A stretch of 42,691 nucleotides of DNA, from positions 1-42,691 of the forward strand of contig NVUR01000027.1 of the NCBI GenBank assembly GCA_002401965.1, written 5' to 3'. The notes beneath the pieces are model-generated. The model was not told the DNA's origin and made no database searches. It saw nothing but the letters and a program-made list of their open reading frames with translations. The translations under genes and the position numbers were made by a program. The DNA is from Alphaproteobacteria bacterium. GTDB taxonomy: Bacteria > Pseudomonadota > Alphaproteobacteria > Micavibrionales > Micavibrionaceae. Positions 28,601 to 37,600 of this stretch are shown in pieces (positions within the stretch are counted from its first letter, which is position 1; the number at the start of each line of letters is the position of its first letter).

Positions 28601-31600
28601 GGAGACTTCATCGTTGGATCATACCAACTGGACGACACAGCCACAGGTTCACAGGATAACCGTATGTTCTTTGATGCATCAAAAGGCGCATTCCGCGCGG
28701 GTAGCATAGATGGAACACAATGGGATGACGCAAATGTTGGTGCAAACAGTATAGCCATGGGTGAGGGTGTTACAGCCAGCGGCACAAACAGCATCGCAAT
28801 CGGATATGCTACCACGGCAAACGGCCTGCGAGCGGTCGCGTTGGGCGCAAACAATACATCAAGTGGTGCACATTCATTTACAGCAACCCGTTTTGCATCA
28901 GCCAGTGGTCAATATGGCGTAGCCATGGGATATGCCTCACTTGCACAGGGAGACAGTTCTATTTCTTTGGGACGGGAATCATATGCAACGGGAGACTACA
29001 GCTTTTCTTTCGGACTGGGTGATCCTGCAGGAACACGCCCCGTCGTTTCGGGAGTCTCTTCCTTCGGTATCTTCATGGGCGATCAATCTGGCGTAAACCT
29101 CGCTATGGCCAACCGCATGGGCTTATATGGCGGGGATTTCCTGATTGATGATGACGGCACGGCTGGATCACAGGGGTGTATCCGCTATACTGAGGGCACA
29201 GGTCTTGAATTTTCCCATGATTGTTCCACTTACGCCACAATGGGCGCAGTCGTCAGCGGCACTCTCGCCATCGACGACCTCAGTGATGGCTACACCGATT
29301 ACGTCACCGATCATAATATGTTCCTCGGCAACACCGCTGGAAATTCTATTCTGGCAGGTGGCAATAACAACGTCTTCATCGGCGAAATTGCAGGGGAAGA
29401 TACAACGTCAGGCAGCTATAACATCTTTATTGGCAGAGAAGCCGGGCGTAACAATATAACAGGAGCATGGAATACCTTTGTCGGAGATGATTCAGGACGC
29501 GCCAATACAAGCGGAAGCTATAATACAGGTTTCGGTGGCTATTCCTTACGCGCAAATATCGGTGGCCAGCAAAATACCGCCATTGGTGACGGTACACTCG
29601 AAGTCAATACGTCAGGCGGCAACAACACGGCTCTTGGTCGCCAAGCTCTCTTTACAAGCGGCACAGGGAATAACAATGTTGCTCTAGGGCGAAACGCATT
29701 ACACATAAGCAACGGTGCATCAAACAACACCGTAATCGGCACAAACGCCGGTGACAATATCACCACAGGGTCGAGCAATATTATAATCGGCTATGGCGTT
29801 GATGCCCCCTCCGCCACGGGTGATGACCAACTCAATATCGGCGACCTGATTTACGGTGATATGACGAATGGCTATGTAGGTATCAGCACAAATGCTCCAT
29901 TAGAAGAACTTCATGTTCGAAAAAGTGACGCCGCCAATACTCCGATTATACAAGTGCAAAACGATGCCGCCTTTGGCGCAGCAGGGCTTCGCCTTATGCG
30001 CGCAACATCAAAAGACGGCACAGCTTTCGTTGCTTTTGGTAATGGAAATACAGCAGCGGAGTGGAACATAGGTATCCGCAATTCAGACCTTGATTTTGCG
30101 ATATGGGACGCAGATACAGGTGATGTAAACCGCTTCGAAATTGATGCAACAACAGGCTATGTCGGGATTGGTGATTTCAGCAGCGATACAATAGACAGCA
30201 CCCTGCACCTTGCCGCTGGTGACATCCGCCTCGACGGCGGCGCGGCAGGTCAAGCAGGCTGTATCCGCTTTGATGACACATCTGATGCACTTGAATACTC
30301 TGATGATTGTTCAACCTATTCCACATTCGCCTCAGCTGGCGCAAATGCCATCAACGACCTGACCGATGCAATCACTGATTATGCAACAGATAATAATATG
30401 TTTATCGGCCAAGATGCGGGTACATCCATCGCTAGCGGCGGTATACAAAACCTATTCATAGGTCAAAATTCAGGCACCGCGACAACGACTGGTGATTACA
30501 ATACAGCAATTGGATATAATACCCTCGCCGCAAATATTATTGGGACAAATAACTCTGCTACCGGTAATAGAACGCTAGAAGCCAACACCACTGGCATTGA
30601 TAATACCGCCATGGGGGATTCAACGATGAGAGCAAACACAATAGGATCATCAAACACCGCAATTGGTAATTCTGCACTACGCTCTAACGTTGCGAAATCT
30701 CGTAACACGGCAATTGGTTATCAATCCATGTTTTACGCAGATAATACAATAACAGCGTCTAACAGCAACAACACTGCCATCGGATATCAGGCATTATACG
30801 GAAGTACAACCGCCGCCAATAACACGGGAATTAATAACACATCTATTGGTGCAAATACGATGCTGAATAACACCTCTGGTGGGCACAACATCGCACTCGG
30901 TTATCAGGCTGGTGATCTCAACACCACAGGTTCAGACAATATCCTAATTGGTTATGGCATCGACGCCCCAACCGCCACAACATCCAACCACCTCAATATC
31001 GGCGGCCTTATCTACGGTGATTTAGCGAATGGCGTTGTCATGTTCGGCACAACAGATTCCACCGATGACGCCGATTACAGTGACCCATTCATGAAAACGG
31101 CAAACGGCCTTGATGTGTGGTACAGAACATTTTCAAACAATACAGGCATAAAAACAGACATCGACTTCCAAAAAGCAGGCGGAACAGAAGCCTCTCCAAT
31201 TGCGATCAGTGATGGTCATACCCTCGGCGGTATCCGTTTCAGTGGTTATGACGGAGATAGCTGGGAAAATAGAGCAGGAATTTACGGCGAAATAGATGGC
31301 ACTGTATCTAATGAAACAGTACCAACAGCACTTACCTTCAACACAGGCAGCACAAGTATAGCAGAACGCATGCGGATTTCTGCGGCTGGTGATATCGGTA
31401 TAGGCACAGATTCCCCGACAGACATTTTAACCATCGTTGGTGACGGGCAAGATATTCATCATTATTCTTACTCTAATACTTCTAACTATAAACCAGACTG
31501 GTACGGATACCGCGCCCGCGGCACAGAAGCCTCCCCCACGATTGTTCAAGATGGCGACCTCCTCGCGGGGATCGGCGGATACGCCTATGACGGAAATAGT

Positions 31601-34600
31601 TGGGAGCTTACAGGACAAATTTGGTTTGAAGTCAACGGAACACCTGCTAATGAAAGTGTTCCAACAGATATTGTTTTCTTAACAGGCCTAAATTCAGCCA
31701 TAGAACGCATGCGAATTGACAGCAACGGCGACATCATCATGGCCGGCAGAGGCGCCCTAACCCTCCATTCAGGTGCAACCGCAGTGCGCCCAAGCACGCC
31801 AGTGAACGGAATGATCCGCTATAACACCGATAATAATGCCTTCGAAGGCTATGAAAATAGCACATGGACAAATATAATTGGCGGTGGCGGCCTGTGGACG
31901 GACAACACCACGCATGTCACACGTGAAAATTTCCACGTCCTTGATACTGGACTGGCCGCTGGTTCAACCACGGCCGGAACAGACGGCGATGGCACTTATG
32001 CCTTCTATGATCCAGATAAAGGCGCAATGCGCGGCGGAGCAATTTTAAGCAGCGCAACATCCTGGCAAGATGCCAATATAGGAACAAACAGCTTCGCATG
32101 GGGGGCAAATGTAGAAGCGAGCGGAACGTATAGTACTGCACTTGGTTTTGTCTCTACAGCCTCCGGCTACGTTAGTACCGCTTTAGGGTACGGCACAACC
32201 GCTTCTGGAGATTTTTCAACATCTATAGGTTATGGATCAGAATCATCAGCCCTATACAGTTTTGCCTCAGGTCGAGATTCAACGGCGTCTGGTGAAAGAA
32301 GTACCGCTCTTGGACAAAACGCCACAGCCGCTGGTTACGCAAGTTTTGCAGCGGGCCGCAATGGCAATGCCTCTGGTTATGTCGCTACGACATTGGGTAA
32401 CGACGTAGAAGCATCAGGAGATTGGGGAATAGCTTTTGGTAATGAAGTACGGGTCGGTGACGGAACGATTGATGCAACGACACCATGGATTGCTGACGGA
32501 ACGCCTGGTGAGTTTTCAGTCGCTTACGGTTTGGGCGCTCCTGCTGGAACACACCCACAAGTCAGTGGTGTTGGCTCTTTCGGTATCTTCATGGGCGATC
32601 AATCAGGCTATGATCTCACCACCGATAATCGCATGGCGCTCGTCGGCGGGGACCTCCTCATCGATGATGACGGCACAGCTGGATCGCAAGGGTGTATCCG
32701 CTACGTTGAAGGCAGCGGCCTTGAATTCTCCGATGATTGCACAACGTTCGCCACACTCTCCTCCATCGCCGGCGGCGCTGGCCTGTGGACAGACAACACC
32801 ACGCATGTCACACGTGAAAGTTTCCACATCCTTGATGCAGGCCTCGCCGCTGGCTCAACCACAGCTGGTCTTGATGGTAATGGCACATACGCATTCTTCG
32901 ATCCCGATAAAGGCGCTTTCAGAGGTGGTAATATTACGTCCAGCTCCGCATGGCAAGATACCAACGTAGGCAGTAACAGCCTTGCGTGGGGATATAACAC
33001 AGAAGCAGCAGGAAGTTTCTCATTTGCAACCGGCTGGACTTCAAATGCAACCGGAGAATCCAGTGTGGCTATGGGGTCTGCCGCTCTTGCAGCGGCCGAT
33101 AATACAATCGCTCTGGGAATGGACATTACAGTATCCGGAGTAAACAGTATGGGACTTGGCCTAGGAGATGCAGCAGGCACAGCACCCATCGTCTCTGGCA
33201 CGTCATCCTTCGGTATCTTCATGGGCGATCAATCGGGATATGACCTCACCGATGCAAACACCTTCTCTATCATGGGTGCAAGCGGCGGTGTTGGTATCGG
33301 CACAGTTAGCCCAGATGCAGATGGTCTCCATATTGATACTGGCGGTGTTTTAATTCGGGGAACACATTCAGGAGCCTCTAGATTCTTAGTCGAGACAACA
33401 GGTGGTGACGCTACCCTCTCTCTCTATAGTGGCGCGCAAGTTAAGCAAGTCTATTTTGACGCTGGATCCCCTGACAACTTTATTATGAGCGAGTTGGGAG
33501 TTGGCACCTCCACACCGTCCGTACGCCTACATGCGCAGGACAATGATGCCAACACAAACACCGTAACCACAGTGGGTCGTTTCACACATTCAACCAGCGG
33601 AACACCAGCCGCAGGAATTGGCGCAGGAATTGATTTTGAGGCAGAGACAACCGCAGACAACTATGAAATCGGCGCAAGCATAGAAGCCGTATCAACCGAC
33701 GTCACCGCCACAACCGAAAATTTTGACCTGACCTTCAGCACCATGGCCGCAGGCGCAACAGCAAGCGAAAAAATGCGCATCACCTCCGCTGGTAATATAG
33801 GTATTGGTGGTTTTAGCAGCGATACAATCGAAAGCGCCCTGCACATCCAATCTGGCGACATCCGTCTTGACGGCGGCGCCGCGAACGAGGCAGGCTGTAT
33901 CCGTTTTGACGATACATCTGACCAATTGGAATATTCCGATGATTGTTCAACCTTCACCGCATTTAATGCTGGCTCTGGTGCAAATGTTATCAACGACCTG
34001 ACCGATGGCTACACCGATTACGCGACAGACCATAATCTAATTTTAGGCCGAAGCAGCGCCACCGCCCTGACATCTGGCGCGACGGAAAATACATTCATCG
34101 GTGAAGATGCCGGCACAACAAGCGCAAACAGCACATCAACAACTGATGGCAACACCGCAGTTGGGTATAGCGCCCTATCCGCATTAACAACAGGGGATAG
34201 TAATACAGCAACAGGAAAAATGGCACTTCTCTCCAATACAATCGGAGATCATAACACCGCAGCCGGAACCAATACACTGGCTCAACACACAACTGGAGAC
34301 GATAACACCGCAACAGGTTATCAGGCGCTATTCTCCAGTACAACAGGAGCATATAACACTGCAACGGGTAGCGAAGCCCTTCTCTACAATAGAACAGGTA
34401 ACTATAACGTTGCCCTCGGTCGAAGTGCTGGTGCAGGTGTTATCAATTCATCTGATATCAGCAACAATGTATTTATCGGGCGTGCATCTGCAATCAATGT
34501 TCTAACAGGCGCAGATAATAACGTTATGATTGGTTATCAAGCAGGCGATCTAACAACAACTGGCTCTGACAACATCCTGATCGGTTATGACGTTGATACA

Positions 34601-37600
34601 CCAACCGCTACAACATCCGACCACCTTAATATCGGGAATTTGATTTACGGTGACCTCGCAAATGGCGATTTCATTGTTGGATCATACCAACTTGATGACA
34701 CAGGAACAGGCACAGAAGATAACCGCATGTTCTTTGACAAATCCAAAGGCGCATTCCGCGCTGGTGGAGCCGCGGGAACAGACTGGGATAATGCAAATGT
34801 CGGAAATAACAGCATAGGCCTAGGCCTAGATAGTAGAGCCTCGGGAGCAAATAGTATCGCCCTTGGCTTTGATACAAATGCAACCGGAAACTTCAGTTTC
34901 GCAGCAGGAAGCAATGTAACGGCCTCTGGCGAAGTGAGTATTGTCATGGGTGAATGGTCTTCTGCTTCTGGATATTCTGGCATTTCACTAGGCGCAGCGA
35001 CATCTGCGGGAGCGGACTACAGCGTCGCAATAGGAAGCAGCGCAAGCGCATCAGGCGTAGAAAGCATTGCACTGGGAAGAAAAATTTCCGTATCTGGCGC
35101 AAATTCAATGGCATTAGGTCTAGGAGAAGCAACAGGGACAGCCCCCCTCGTTTCAGGTGCTGAAAGCTTCGGGATTTTCATGGGTGACCAATCAGGATAT
35201 GACCTCACCACCAATAATCGCATGGCACTGGTCGGTGGCGACTTCCTCATTGATGATGATGGAACAGCAGGGTCACAGGGGTGTATCCGTTTTGTCGAAG
35301 GCACAGGCCTTGAATACTCCCACGATTGTACGACCTACGCCACAATGGGCGCAGTCGCCAGCGGCGCTCTGACCATAGACGACCTCAGCGACGCCTACAC
35401 CGACTACGCAACAAACGACAATTTTTTCCTCGGTCACGAAGGCGGTACGAATTTCGGTGCAAATAACGAACTCAATACAGCAATTGGCGTTGATGCCCTC
35501 ATGTCGCTTAATAGCGCATCCTCAACAGGTAGCTTAGGTGATAGCAACACCGCCATTGGTGCAACCTCACTAACCGCACTAACCAGCGGCGCTTACAACA
35601 CCGCTATCGGAGACGGCACAGGAGAATCCCTCACAACGGGTACAGCAAACACCGTCATAGGGGCAAGTGCCCTGAACTCAGGAACAGTTAGCAACAGAAA
35701 CGTTGCCATAGGTCAGGCCGCGGCAGAAAATGCAACTGGACATAACAACACAATGGTTGGTGCTCTCTCGGGGATATATTTCAGAACCGGAAATAGCAAC
35801 ACGTTCCTTGGCCACAATGCTGGACGCGGGAATACGACAGATTACACCTATGACGGCACTGAAAACATTATTATAGGTCAAGATACCGCCATTAATCTCG
35901 ATAACACAAACGACCAAAACACCATTATAGGAACAGCAGCAGCAGCCACCCTGACAGGCGGAGGTAGCCGCAACATCCTCCTCGGCTATGGCGTTGATGT
36001 CCTAACAGCCACCACCAGCGACCATCTCAATATCGGGAACTTGATTTACGGTGATTTAGCGAATGGCGACTTCATCGTTGGATCATACCAACTTGACGAC
36101 ACTGCCACAGGCACCGAAGATAACCGCATGTTCTTTGATAGCTCCAAAGGTGCGTTCCGCGCAGGAACCGTAACTGGAACAGAATGGGATGATGGAAATG
36201 TGGGTAGCAATAGCATCGCATTTGGTTCAGGAACAACAGCCAGCGGTGTTTTCAGTGCGGCATTTGGCTCAGGGTCAACAGCCAGTGGAATTGGCAGTAC
36301 CGCATTTGGTGCGGGTTCAACAGCCAGTGGTGTTGGTGGTTTTGCAGCAGGCGGAGCAGCAATAGCCAGCGGTGTTTTCAGTACTGCCATAGGATCTGAA
36401 GTTGTGGCTGGATCAGGCACGGCGGGGGATGGCAACGGCGATGCCTCTGTAGTCATTGGTTTACAGACATCTCCCCAAACAACAGATCCCATTGTCACGG
36501 GTGACCGCTCTATGGTTCTATTTTTCGACCAAGGCTCAATAAATGGCAATGATGCCTACAACTTCACCGAAAGTGATAAATTTGCAATCATCGGCGGGGA
36601 ATTCCAAATCGGGGAAACCCAAGCCCAAGGCGCGGCCAAGGGCTGTATCCGCTATAACGATACATCTAATGCCCTTGAATTCTCCCACGATTGCTCAACC
36701 TATGTAACAATGGCTGGCGTGGGTGGTGGTCTTATCGATGCCGATGCCGACACACAAATTCAGGTCGAAGAAGGTGCAGATGATGACACCATCCGCTTTG
36801 ACACCGCAGGGACAGAACGCATGGTTATCGGCTCTACTGGAAATGTCGGTATTGCGACTACATCCCCCGCCGCTACTTTAGATATCAGTGCGGCCACAGG
36901 CGCATATCCAAAACTCATGATGACCGCCACCGACATCACCAGCCCTGACTTCAGTGGTTCAGCCTCCGTAGGGGTCGGGTCAAGCACAAATGTCTTTGGT
37001 CTAATTCAACATAATTTGGGCGCATCAGGGACAAATACCGAAGGCGGTATGTACATTAACGGTATTACAGAAAGCGGAGAAAATGCCTGGAACCCACTTC
37101 ACCTAGTGGGAACACACGGTGGCACTTCCCCGACCACCGCCGCTGTAACCATATCCTCTCAAAAATGGAATGGTACGAATGGCAGATCATCATTATCAGG
37201 CACAGAAATTGTGTTAGATGTAGAAAGTGGTTACAAACAATCAACCACTCTTATGCGCCTTCTTGCAGATGGCAGCCTAGGTCTTGGGGATTTCAAATCC
37301 GACACAATCGCAAGCGCCCTGCACATCCAAACAGGTGACATCCGCCTCGACGGCGGTGCAGCAAACCAAGCGGGCTGTATCCGCTTTGATGACGCAACAG
37401 ATAAACTTCAGTTCTCCAACGACTGTACGGCGTTCACAGATATAGACAATGCAAGCATAGGCCTCTCCGATGCCGATGCCGATACCCTAATTCAGGTCGA
37501 AGAAGGCTCAGATGATGACACCATCCGCTTTGACACCGCAGGGACAGAGCGTATGGTCATTGATAATGCTGGTAATGTCGGTATCGGCACAGATTCACCA

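Noticed and set aside
23891-36705. Regular DNA repeats that could suggest a CRISPR array or satellite
   Set aside because: All repeats keep the reading frame and encode YadA-head, bookend or NTAxG protein repeats; there are no unique spacers between short identical repeats.
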